This document shows, piece by piece, positions 35,186-43,045 of a stretch of 59,898 bases of DNA. The position numbers were made by a program, and so were the translations under genes. Origin of the DNA: an uncultured Eubacteriales bacterium. GTDB lineage: Bacteria > Bacillota > Clostridia > Christensenellales > CAG-138. Position 1 is the first letter of the stretch, and every line of letters begins with the position of its first letter. The stretch spans positions 64,019 to 123,916 of the forward strand of contig CADCJW010000010.1 of the NCBI GenBank assembly GCA_902801845.1, read 5' to 3'. The notes beneath the pieces were generated by a model. It was given only the letters and a program-made list of their open reading frames with translations. It was not told the DNA's origin and did not search any database.

Positions 35186-36745
35186 ATGGAGCGAACCAAT
35201 GACAAGGAAGCCTCCCGGAAGCTCTGCGATCGAGCCTACAAGCTCTTCGATGAGTTTCGCAGCGCCTACCGGCAGGAATGGATGCGCCTGGAGAACAATG
35301 AGCGCATCTACCGGGGGGATCACTGGTACGACGTGCCGGTGACGGATGAGAACGAGCCCCGGCCCGTGACCCCCATCATCCAGTCCACGGTGGAGAACGT
35401 GAGCGCCGACCTTATGGACCTGGCGCCGGAGGCCATCATTCGGCCCGAAAGCGGCGCGGATAGCCAGGTGGCCCAGGTGGTGGAGGCGCTGATCCGCCGG
35501 AACCACGACGTGGCCGGGTACACGGTGGAATACCAAAAGCTGGTCCACGATCTTCTGGTGGGCGGCTACTGCGTCCAGGAGGTGGGGTACGACCCCGCCC
35601 TGAACAACGGCCTAGGCGGGGCCTTCATCCGCCACGTGGATGACCGGAGCATCCTCTTCGACCCCCTGTGCGACGACATGCAGGAGGGCCGGGCGGTGTT
35701 CAAGATGTCCCTTCGGACCAGGGAATGGTTCCGGGACAGATACCCCAAACAGTATCTCCAAATGGGGGACGACCCCTATGCCGCCAGCGACGCCCCGTCA
35801 GATGACATCCTGCGGGGGGACCGGCGGGACAGCCTCCTGCTCCTCGAGTACTGGTGGAAGACCCCCACGGACCGAGAGGGCGTCTTCGCGGTCCACATGG
35901 CCCTCATCGCCGGGGGCGTGGTGCTGGAGGACAGCCGGGACACCAAGCCCCAGGGCTACTTTGCCCACGGCATGTACCCCTTTGTACTGACCCCGCTGTA
36001 CATGCGCAAGGGCAGCCCCCTGGGCTTCGGCATCGTGGATCTGTTCGAGAAGCAGCAGCGGTACGCGGACAAGCTGGACCAGATCGTGCTGAAGAACGCC
36101 TTCATGGCCAGTCACAACAAACTCCTGGTCACGGAGGCCTCGGGCTTCGATGAGGAGGACTTGAAGGACTGGTCCAAGGAGGTCCACCGGGGCGAGAGCC
36201 TGAACGGCGTCACCTGGTTCTCCACGCCGCCCCTGCCTGCGTATCTGTTGACCTACGTGCAGCGGATCCGGGAGGATATCAAGGAGGAAAGCGGCGCCAA
36301 CGACTCCTCTCGCGGGAACTTCCGCCAGGGGGTCACGGCGGCCAGCGCCATCCGCGCCCTGCAGGTGGCCAGCACCAAGCGGGCCCGCATGGCCACCGCC
36401 CAGCTGTACGAGGCCTTTCGCCAGGCGGTGCGGATGGAGATCGAGGTGGAGCGGGAGTTCAATCTGTACCTGCGGCCCGTCACCATCTATGAGAACGGCA
36501 CGGCCAAGGAGACCTTCTTCGACAGCGCCTTGCTGATGGAGAAGGGAGGCGGCGAAACCGCGCTGCCCATCGAGTTCTATATCTCCGTCAAAGCATCCAA
36601 ACAGGACCCGTTTTCGGCTTCCGCCCAAAATGAGCTGATTTTACAGCTGCTGCAAGCAGGGGCCATCGAACCGAAACAGGCCGTGGAGCTGATGATCTTT
36701 GAAGGGAAGGAACAGATCCTGAAGGGAATGGAATTACAGAAGTGA
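35186..36745 (+). CDS. phage portal protein
   Basis: A 519-residue portal of the P22-like superfamily used by short-tailed phages. Features: 'YRQEWMRLENNERIYRGDHW' at the N-terminus, 'ENVSADLMDLAPEAIIRPES', the core 'SPLGFGIVDLFEKQQRYADKLDQIVLKNAF' and the helical crown. It would form the dodecameric ring through which DNA is packaged and ejected. The start at 35186 follows GGAAAGGAAGG. Confidence 0.85.
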   Translation: MERTNDKEASRKLCDRAYKLFDEFRSAYRQEWMRLENNERIYRGDHWYDVPVTDENEPRPVTPIIQSTVENVSADLMDLAPEAIIRPESGADSQVAQVVEALIRRNHDVAGYTVEYQKLVHDLLVGGYCVQEVGYDPALNNGLGGAFIRHVDDRSILFDPLCDDMQEGRAVFKMSLRTREWFRDRYPKQYLQMGDDPYAASDAPSDDILRGDRRDSLLLLEYWWKTPTDREGVFAVHMALIAGGVVLEDSRDTKPQGYFAHGMYPFVLTPLYMRKGSPLGFGIVDLFEKQQRYADKLDQIVLKNAFMASHNKLLVTEASGFDEEDLKDWSKEVHRGESLNGVTWFSTPPLPAYLLTYVQRIREDIKEESGANDSSRGNFRQGVTAASAIRALQVASTKRARMATAQLYEAFRQAVRMEIEVEREFNLYLRPVTIYENGTAKETFFDSALLMEKGGGETALPIEFYISVKASKQDPFSASAQNELILQLLQAGAIEPKQAVELMIFEGKEQILKGMELQK

Positions 36746-36761
36746 AGAAAGGAAGGAACAC

Positions 36762-37127
36762 ATGAAGCAGACCATGATGGAAGAGAACCCCTACCGCGCC
36801 ATGGGCGAGGAGCTCGTCCGGCTGGAACGGGAGGGGAAGCTGCCCGAGGGCTTCGATCTGGAGGAAGCCTGCCAGGATGACAAGTTCCTGGAGCTGCTCC
36901 AGGAGCTGGAGCCCTATGGGGCGATCCGGGTGTACGCCGCGGAGAAGGCGGCTGAAAACGCCAAGGCTGCGGCGCGGGAGGAGCTGAGCCGCGAGGCCTT
37001 GCGCCAGAGCCAGCTGCCCCGGCAGATCCGGGGGAACCGGGCCCTGGCCCCGGAGGACGATTACGCTGCCATGAGCCCGGAAGCCTTCCGGGCCCTGGAA
37101 AACCGACTGAGAAATCACCGCGCATAA
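36762..37127 (+). CDS. putative scaffold or head-assembly protein
   Basis: A 121-residue, charged, strongly helical protein rich in Glu, Ala and Arg ('AEKAAENAKAAAREELSREALRQ', about 62-84). I see no domain. Its place between portal and capsid genes and its coiled-coil composition fit a scaffolding protein, but that is inference; 121 residues is short for one. Confidence 0.5.
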   Translation: MKQTMMEENPYRAMGEELVRLEREGKLPEGFDLEEACQDDKFLELLQELEPYGAIRVYAAEKAAENAKAAAREELSREALRQSQLPRQIRGNRALAPEDDYAAMSPEAFRALENRLRNHRA

Positions 37128-37139
37128 GGAGGAAATCCC

Positions 37140-38351
37140 ATGAATACCACTGTCAATACCGCCAACAACGCCTATTTCAACAAAACGTTCTATGATCGCA
37201 AGCTCCTGGACACGGCCAAGACCCGCTTCGTCCATGCCAACTTCGGTCAGAAGCGGTCCATCCCCCGCAACAACGGCAAGCGGGTGGAGTTCCGCAAGTA
37301 TGAGCTCTTCACCCCCAGCACCAGCCAGCTCACCCTCCAGGAGGGCGTGACCCCCACGGGCCAGAATCTGAGCCAGTCCAACGTGGAGGCCGAGGTGAAG
37401 CAGTACGGCGCCTACGTGGAGATCTCCGATCTGTTGGAGCTCACCGCCTATGACCCGGTCATCGCCGACGCTGCGGAGCTTTTGGGCGAACAGCTGGGCA
37501 CCGTGGTGGAGTGGGTCACCCGGGACGCCATGTGCCAGACCACCAACGTCCAGTACGCCGGCGGAGCCGCCGCCCGATCCGCCATCACCAGCAGCCATAA
37601 GCTCACCGTGGACGAGATCCGCAAGGCCGTTCGGACCCTGAAGAAGAACAAGGCCCGTCCCTTCTTCTCCGGCATCGACGGCAGCCCCCGCAAGCCCCAT
37701 TTCGTGTGCATCTGCTCCCCCGACGCCACCTACGATCTGCAGTCCGATTCCCTGTGGCAGGACGTGTCCAAGTACAGCAACGCGGAGCAGATCTACTCCG
37801 GTGAGATCGGCCGCCTCTTTGGGGTGGTCTTCGTGGAGGCCACGGAGGCCAAGGTCTATCAGCAGAGCGTGCTGAACAAGGTGAACACCAACACCAGCAA
37901 CTCCACCGTCTTCACGCTGAAGAACAATCCCACGGAGCGAGAGATCGCTTACCTGTCCACGGGCGGGAACAAGATCATGATCGGCGACACGGAGTATACT
38001 CTGGCGGCCAACAGCTCCTATATCCCCTCCACCCATTCGGTGAAGCTGACCTCCGCCGTTTCGCTGACAGCCGATGCCATCGTCTATTCCACCGACGCCG
38101 GCAAGGTGGACACCACCACCAAGAAGGCTCAGGACGTCCACGCCACGCTGATCTTCGGCGCCGACGCCTACGGCGTGGTGGACGTGGCCGGGGCAGGGGC
38201 TTTGGAGACCATCATCAAGCCCCGCGGCTCCGCCGGGACCACCGACCCCTTGAACCAGCGCTCCACCGTGGGTGCCAAGGTGGCGGCCTACACTGCCAAA
38301 GTCTTGAACCCCCTCTGGCTCGTGAAGATCGAGCACGGCGTGTCCGCCTGA
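37140..38351 (+). CDS. N4-gp56 family major capsid protein
   Basis: A 403-residue capsid protein of the N4-gp56 family. It opens with 'NAYFNKTFYDRKLLDTAKTRFVHANFGQKRSIP', then 'VEFRKYELFTP', 'VKQYGAYVEISDLLELTAYDPVI' and 'EWVTRDAMCQTTNVQYAGG', all typical of HK97-fold capsids of this family. The length is normal and the frame intact. AAGGAGG precedes the start. Confidence 0.9.
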   Translation: MNTTVNTANNAYFNKTFYDRKLLDTAKTRFVHANFGQKRSIPRNNGKRVEFRKYELFTPSTSQLTLQEGVTPTGQNLSQSNVEAEVKQYGAYVEISDLLELTAYDPVIADAAELLGEQLGTVVEWVTRDAMCQTTNVQYAGGAAARSAITSSHKLTVDEIRKAVRTLKKNKARPFFSGIDGSPRKPHFVCICSPDATYDLQSDSLWQDVSKYSNAEQIYSGEIGRLFGVVFVEATEAKVYQQSVLNKVNTNTSNSTVFTLKNNPTEREIAYLSTGGNKIMIGDTEYTLAANSSYIPSTHSVKLTSAVSLTADAIVYSTDAGKVDTTTKKAQDVHATLIFGADAYGVVDVAGAGALETIIKPRGSAGTTDPLNQRSTVGAKVAAYTAKVLNPLWLVKIEHGVSA

Positions 38352-38369
38352 GGACGAAAGGAGGATCCT

Positions 38370-38594
38370 ATGGAACACGGGGAAGAGATGATCCGACTGA
38401 TCCTGCCCAAAGAGGGCTACGGCCCCTACGTGGAGGGCGCGCTGAACGGCGTGAACTTCCGCATCCCCACCGGGGTGCCCGTGGAGGTGCCCATGCGGAT
38501 CTATCGGGTACTGGAGGAAAGCCGAACGGAGGACCCTTCCACCCAGTGGATGACGGATGGCTTCACCGTCGTGGGCGGACGAAAGCTGGGGTGA
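38370..38594 (+). CDS. small phage-cassette protein of unknown function
   Basis: A 74-residue protein. A beta-rich middle ('VEGALNGVNFRIPTGVPVEVPMRIYRVLEES') resembles the short protein often encoded after N4-gp56 capsid genes. No function can be given. A strong RBS (AAAGGAGG) and tight spacing show that it belongs to the operon. Confidence 0.6.
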   Translation: MEHGEEMIRLILPKEGYGPYVEGALNGVNFRIPTGVPVEVPMRIYRVLEESRTEDPSTQWMTDGFTVVGGRKLG

Positions 38595-38601
38595 GGGAAC
38601 G

Positions 38602-39147
38602 ATGACAGGACAAACGCTCATCGAACTGATCCTGCGACGGCTGGATCGGCCCACGGACAGCGCCACGGTGGCGCTCTACCGGGAGCGGCTGCTGGGGTAT
38701 CTGAACGAGGCCATCCTGGACTTGACGGCGTCGCTCCGCCCTTGGCGCAGGGACGTGCTGCCGGTGATCGGGGGGCAGGCGTATCTTTCGTCCCTCCCCC
38801 GAACGTGCCTGAAGGTGCTGACGGCCCGGGTGAACGGGGTGCGCTGGTTGTTCTACTACGGTTCCAGCCAGGAGTCGATCGTATTCCCCGGCATAGATAA
38901 CGGGATCGTGGAGATCACCTACCGATATCAGCCCGCCCTTTTGGAGGGCCTGACGGATGAGGTGCAGCTTCCGGAGGAGGTCCAGGAGCTGCTGGTGGAA
39001 TACGCCGCCGCCCGGGAAAGGAGCCGGTTCGACGCCGCTTCCCAGAACGCGGCCCGGCTGGAGCTCGCCTTGTACCGGGAGCTGAAGGGAGAGCTGGGGC
39101 GGACCCAGCCGCCGGCGGAACCGTCCCAGTTCTATCATCTCTATTGA
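38602..39147 (+). CDS. putative head-tail adaptor protein
   Basis: A 181-residue protein. Its N-terminal helices ('TLIELILRRLDRPTDSATVALYRERLLGYLNEAILDL') match the start of many phage adaptor proteins that dock below the portal, followed by a beta region ('GIVEITYRYQPALLEG') and C-terminal helices ('VQELLVEYAAARERSRFDA'). Gene order supports the role. The ATG at 38602 begins 7 bp after the previous stop. Confidence 0.65.
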   Translation: MTGQTLIELILRRLDRPTDSATVALYRERLLGYLNEAILDLTASLRPWRRDVLPVIGGQAYLSSLPRTCLKVLTARVNGVRWLFYYGSSQESIVFPGIDNGIVEITYRYQPALLEGLTDEVQLPEEVQELLVEYAAARERSRFDAASQNAARLELALYRELKGELGRTQPPAEPSQFYHLY

Positions 39148-39160
39148 CGGGAGGCAACCT

Positions 39161-40594
39161 ATGGCATTGCAAACGATCCGCTTCGGCAACTTTGCCGGCG
39201 TGAGACAAGGGATCGGCGCCGGCGGCATCCAGCTGAACTGGGCGGCAAACGCCCAGAACGTGAGCACCGCCGGCGGACGGCTCAGCCGGGTCAAGGGATA
39301 TCAGGCCATCCTGCCTCCGGTGACGGGGGCGGCCCGGAAGCTCCGGCGGCTGTTCATCTGGGCCAGGGAAACGGGCCGGATAGACTGTCTGGTGGCCCGA
39401 CAGGACTCCCTTTTCCGCTATGACAGCGGGACGGGAAACTGGGTGGACCTATACCATTACACCGACGACATGGATGCGGACACCTTCGACTTTCTCAAGG
39501 CGAAGATCGGCAGCACCGAAACGCTGCTGGTGGGCAACGGTCTGGAGCCCATTCTGAAGTGGCCGGGCGGGAACGGTTCCGTCGCCCTCTTCGGCTCGGC
39601 ACAGCAGCTGTCCAACAAGGCAGTGAACTTTTTGGAGCTGTACTTCGGCCGCCTCTTCGCCGCCGGGGATCAGGAGCATCCCGCCCGGCTCTACTGGAGC
39701 CAGGCTCCCGGCGACGGGCGGACCATCGAAAACTGGTCCGCCGACGAGAGCAGCGAGAACGTATCCGGCGGCCACGTGGAGGTGGGGACGGATTCCGACC
39801 CCATCACAGGCCTGTTCGCCCTGTCCAACCAGCTTTTGATCTTCAAGAAGGACAAGCTCTATCGACTCTTGGGGGATCGGCCCGCCAATTACCGGATCGT
39901 GCCCGTGGAGGCGGCCCTCACCCAGCCCATCCACACGGCCTGCGTCCGCTATGGGGACAGGCTCTTCTTCCTGACGGACAAGGGGCTGTACTTCTATGAC
40001 GGTCAGACCGTGAGCCGGACAAGCCACGGGGCGGACCTGCTGCCCCTGCTCGCCCAGGTGGACTTTTCCGCGGCCGCTTCCGCCGCCTGCGGGGACACCC
40101 TTTACTTTGCGGTGAAGGAACATTCCAGCAGCGTCCACAACGATCTGCTGATCGAATACGACGCGCTGCGGGACTGCTTCCTCCTCAGGCGGGGGTTCGA
40201 GACGGTGGACATGACCAGCTGCTATGGCGTGCTGTATCTGCTGACGGGCCGGGGCGAGGTGGCCATCCTCAACGAGGGGAACACCTACGGCGGCGATCCC
40301 ATCGAATCCTTTTGGGAGACGCCCTGGCTGGATGGTGCTTCCGTCCTCACCGAGAAGCAGACGGTGGAGGCGGCGCTCACCGGCACCGGCGGCCCGCTGC
40401 GGGTCCTTGCCCTGGGCACCGGCCGGGAAGGAGACAGCGTCGGCTCCCTCTTAGGAGAGCTGTGCCCCGCGGAGTTTTTGCTTCGCAGCGGCGGGCGGCG
40501 GCTGAAGCTGCGCATCGAGAACGTGAACGGCAGCGATTTTGACCTGACCGGCGGCGCAGAGCTGGTCTTCGACGAACAGCGGCGGGTGCTGTAG
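39161..40594 (+). CDS. putative tail-tube/nozzle-type protein with beta-propeller-like repeats
   Basis: A 477-residue beta-rich protein. Repeated four-strand units such as 'RIDCLVARQDSLFRYDSGTGNW', 'TLLVGNGLEPILKW', 'DRLFFLTDKGLYFYDGQTVSR' and 'SCYGVLYLLTGRGEVAILNEG' suggest a propeller. The opening 'NFAGVRQGIGAGGIQLNWAANAQNVSTAGGRLSRVKGY' resembles short-tail proteins that list virion attachment domains. It is most likely a tail-stub protein of a podovirus-like particle; receptor binding is possible but unshown. Confidence 0.6.
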   Translation: MALQTIRFGNFAGVRQGIGAGGIQLNWAANAQNVSTAGGRLSRVKGYQAILPPVTGAARKLRRLFIWARETGRIDCLVARQDSLFRYDSGTGNWVDLYHYTDDMDADTFDFLKAKIGSTETLLVGNGLEPILKWPGGNGSVALFGSAQQLSNKAVNFLELYFGRLFAAGDQEHPARLYWSQAPGDGRTIENWSADESSENVSGGHVEVGTDSDPITGLFALSNQLLIFKKDKLYRLLGDRPANYRIVPVEAALTQPIHTACVRYGDRLFFLTDKGLYFYDGQTVSRTSHGADLLPLLAQVDFSAAASAACGDTLYFAVKEHSSSVHNDLLIEYDALRDCFLLRRGFETVDMTSCYGVLYLLTGRGEVAILNEGNTYGGDPIESFWETPWLDGASVLTEKQTVEAALTGTGGPLRVLALGTGREGDSVGSLLGELCPAEFLLRSGGRRLKLRIENVNGSDFDLTGGAELVFDEQRRVL

Positions 40595-40661
40595 ACACCC
40601 AAGGATGATCCGGCGCGGGCAGGGAAAGAAGCTCTGTCCGCGCCGGAGAAAGGAGACAGAC

Positions 40662-40859
40662 ATGCAGTATCAGGCTACGGGCCTTATGGCCCTGTTCCCG
40701 GTGTATCTGGAGCGGGCCGGCGGGGAGGAGAACCTGCAGGCGGTCAACAGCCGCATCGCGCAAAACGAGAACAATCTGAATCAGGATCTGATGATCCTGT
40801 ACAACAAGCTCCTGGAGCTGGAGGAAGCTTTGGCGGCCAGGGAGCAGAACGAAGCATAG
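40662..40859 (+). CDS. small helical phage-cassette protein
   Basis: 65 residues. A short hydrophobic N-terminus is followed by a helix 'NENNLNQDLMILYNKLLELEEALAA' with coiled-coil heptads. No function is recognised. AAAGGAGA precedes the ATG. The 67 bp before it are the longest gap inside the cassette. Confidence 0.55.
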   Translation: MQYQATGLMALFPVYLERAGGEENLQAVNSRIAQNENNLNQDLMILYNKLLELEEALAAREQNEA

Positions 40860-40869
40860 GAGAAGGAGC

Positions 40870-41637
40870 ATGAACGAGCAGGAAAAGCAGAAATACTATG
40901 GCAACGAAGCCTTCGAGACCATCTACGAAAAGGCAAAGAAGGACTATGCCCCGGAGCTGGCCAGCTTCACGCCCCTGGACGAGAAGACCCTGGCAGAGCG
41001 CATCGGCGCGGCCCTGCGGCCCCTGTACGAGCGGGCCATCGCCTCCGTGTTCCGGGGGAACCGGCGGGCGAACGCGGAGTTGGACGCGGACGCCCTTTCC
41101 CGGGGCATGGGCAGCAGCACCTTCGTCTCGGATCTGAAGCGGCGGCAGACCGAGGCCGCAGCGGAGAACGTTCGGGAGCTGGAGAGCGATTACGGCGCTC
41201 AGCTGGCCGATCAGCTCTATAAAGCCATGGAGGGGGAGCGGGATCGGGCGCTGGAGGTGGAGAAGTTCAACGCCCAGCAGAGGAGCCGCGCCTCGGAGCA
41301 GGCCTTCGAATCCGCCAAGGTCCTGTACTCCGCCTACCTGGAGGCGAAGGCTGCCCAGGAAGCGGCCCGCAGCGGCGGCGGTGGCGGCGGGCAGAAGAAG
41401 ACCACGGAGACGGACCAGCAGCAGGTGAAGAGCTCCCTGGCCCAGGCGGTGGCCGCGGCCCGGGGAAAGACGGAAGCCATCCCCGGCGGCACCGCCGTAT
41501 ACAGCTATGCGGACAAGGAGCAGGTGCGCCGGATCGTCGGCAGCGATCTTCCCTCGTACGTGGAGCTTCGGTCCCGGGTGAACGGGAATACCCCGGCCAG
41601 CAAGCTCCGACAGCTTAGGGAGATCAGCGTAAAATAG
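40870..41637 (+). CDS. last cassette protein: Ala/Glu-rich helical protein of unknown function
   Basis: A 255-residue hydrophilic helical protein, with coiled coil at about 95-170 ('ESDYGAQLADQLYKAMEGERDRALEVEKFNAQQRSRASEQ'), a Gly-rich hinge (172-178), then a small C-terminal domain. Candidate roles are ejection, internal-virion or tail-tip protein, none supported by a motif. It ends the cassette, and its stop overlaps the first iteron-like repeat of the following region. Confidence 0.55.
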   Translation: MNEQEKQKYYGNEAFETIYEKAKKDYAPELASFTPLDEKTLAERIGAALRPLYERAIASVFRGNRRANAELDADALSRGMGSSTFVSDLKRRQTEAAAENVRELESDYGAQLADQLYKAMEGERDRALEVEKFNAQQRSRASEQAFESAKVLYSAYLEAKAAQEAARSGGGGGGQKKTTETDQQQVKSSLAQAVAAARGKTEAIPGGTAVYSYADKEQVRRIVGSDLPSYVELRSRVNGNTPASKLRQLREISVK

Positions 41638-41897
41638 GGTATGCAGCCCAAAATTTCGACGGATAGGGACATACATTGACCCTTTTGTATGAACATTAGG
41701 AGAAAACACAGGGGTTATTCAGCCCCAAGGGGCGGGTATACAACTGCACGAAAGTGGGTATGCACACCCTTCATACGGTGGATAAGTCATAAAATTGTAA
41801 TAATTCCAACCCTCGGATGGTGGATAACTTTGTGGATGGTGTGGATAGATATGCGAGTATTCAGCCCTATGCCGTCGGAATGAATATGCAACGCCCC
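41637..41897. other. iteron-like repeats plus DnaA-box cluster (candidate origin or DnaA-binding locus)
   Basis: Noncoding. Five or six imperfect copies of GGGTATGCAGCCC-like units lie at 41637, 41712 (one extra base), 41734, 41756, 41855 and, weakly, 41882. Between them, four 9-mers in one orientation match the DnaA-box complement TGTGGATAA with one mismatch each: 41777-41785, 41819-41827, 41831-41839 and 41840-41848. An AT-rich stretch (41786-41808) lies between the first and second boxes. Iterons, DnaA boxes and an AT-rich tract together resemble a plasmid or phage origin; no rep gene is adjacent. Confidence 0.45.
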
Positions 41898-41902
41898 CTG
41901 CA

Positions 41903-41928
41903 GGCGGCCGAAAGCACCTTCGGCCGCC
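41903..41928 (+). terminator. strong hairpin after the cassette
   Basis: A perfect 10-bp stem GGCGGCCGAA/TTCGGCCGCC with a 6-nt loop. The downstream tract is only weakly T-rich (TCCCTTTG), so termination is likely but not certain. Confidence 0.6.
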
Positions 41929-41981
41929 TCCCTTTGCCCCGGAACCAGGTTTCTCCTATGCCCGTGGGACGATCCTCCAAA

Positions 41982-42016
41982 AACAGAAAAGGAAGGCATA
42001 GCCTTCCTGTTTGTTT
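41982..42016. terminator. terminator of the YitT gene
   Basis: Stem AGGAAGGC/GCCTTCCT (41990-41997 and 42001-42008) followed on the minus strand by TTTTCTGTTTTT. The plus side is also T-rich. Confidence 0.85.
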
Positions 42017-42031
42017 TCTATGCAAAAAAGA

Positions 42032-42955
42032 TCAGTTGTTGGCGGTGAAGCCCCGGCCCACGACCTCCTTGGTGTCGATGACGGAGATGATGGCCTGGGG
42101 ATCGTGCTGCAGGACGATCCGGCGGATGGTGGCCACCTCCACGGTCTTGGCCAGGATGTAGATGATCTTCCGCTCCGCGTTGGTATAGGCGCCCCGGGCC
42201 GGGATATAGGTGATGCCCCGGTGGACGGTGCTCATGACCTCGCTGGCAAAGGTATCCCACTTGTCGGAGATGATGAACAGGGTCTTGTTTCGATTGAGAC
42301 CCATGAGCACGTTGTTGAAGCTGACGGAGCAGACGAACAGGGCGATGATGGACAGGGCCGCCACCTCCATTCCTTTAAAGAAGGCCAACGCAGCCACGAT
42401 GAGCATGTTGAAGGTCATGGAGATGGTGCCCATGGGGAAGGCCACCTTTTTGCTCAGCACCAGGGACACGATGTCGAAGCCGCCGGTGGAGGCCCCGTTC
42501 CGGATGACGATGGCGCCGAAAGCCCCGTTGAGGACCGCGCCGAAGATGACGCTGATGAGGGGCATGACCGGGTTGGTCATGTCGAAGATCTTCGGCTGGG
42601 GCAGATTTTCGAGGACGGCGAAGATCAGCGAGAAATACACCGTAGACAGGGCGGTGTAGATGACGAACTTGAGGTGCAGCTCCCGATAGGCCAGGACGAG
42701 CAGCGGCGCGTTCAGCACCACCATGGGGATCCAGCTTTGGATGTTGCCGCCGGTGGCGTAGTTGAGAAGCATGGCGATACCGGTGACACCACCGGAGACG
42801 ATGCTCGCCGGCCGATAGAACCAAAGGATGGACAGGGCCTGGAGAGTGACGGCCAACAGGACGATGAGGCTGTGGCGGATCTCCCGGCGGGCGGACAGCT
42901 TTTTCTTTGCCTGGCCCAGCTTCACGGGCCGATTCTTTTTCTTAAAAATACTCAT
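42032..42955 (-). CDS. YitT family membrane protein
   Basis: A 307-residue integral membrane protein of the YitT/DUF161 type. About six membrane segments span residues 28-215 ('ASIVSGGVTGIAMLLNYATGG', 'GAFGAIVIRNGASTGGFDIVSLVLSKK'), followed by a soluble DUF2179 domain (about 220-307, 'KTLFIISDKWDTFASEVMSTVHRGITYIPARGAYTNAERKIIY'). Function is unknown; transport is suspected for the family. No RBS is present: a good promoter ends 6 nt before the ATG, so a leaderless mRNA is likely. Confidence 0.92.
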   Translation of the reverse strand: MSIFKKKNRPVKLGQAKKKLSARREIRHSLIVLLAVTLQALSILWFYRPASIVSGGVTGIAMLLNYATGGNIQSWIPMVVLNAPLLVLAYRELHLKFVIYTALSTVYFSLIFAVLENLPQPKIFDMTNPVMPLISVIFGAVLNGAFGAIVIRNGASTGGFDIVSLVLSKKVAFPMGTISMTFNMLIVAALAFFKGMEVAALSIIALFVCSVSFNNVLMGLNRNKTLFIISDKWDTFASEVMSTVHRGITYIPARGAYTNAERKIIYILAKTVEVATIRRIVLQHDPQAIISVIDTKEVVGRGFTANN

Positions 42956-42961
42956 GGGAGC

Positions 42962-42989
42962 AGTATACCGGATTGTTTGAAAATGTCAA
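42962..42989 (-). promoter_or_regulatory. promoter abutting the YitT start (possible leaderless gene)
   Basis: Consensus TTGACA (42984-42989), a 16-nt spacer and TATACT (42962-42967), with 6 nt to the ATG at 42955. Confidence 0.75.
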
Positions 42990-43045
42990 CTTCCTTTCTG
43001 CAGGATTCTGTGGTATATTGAAAAAAACATTTCTGGGAGGTTCGC

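Noticed and set aside
33236..42031. att sites flanking the packaging cassette
   Set aside because: I compared both edges by eye and found only a short GGGTAT-like similarity, not a convincing direct repeat; no tRNA gene lies at either edge.
41689..42161. Short plus-strand frames in the iteron/DnaA-box region
   Set aside because: No RBS, odd composition, and they run across repeats and hairpins.
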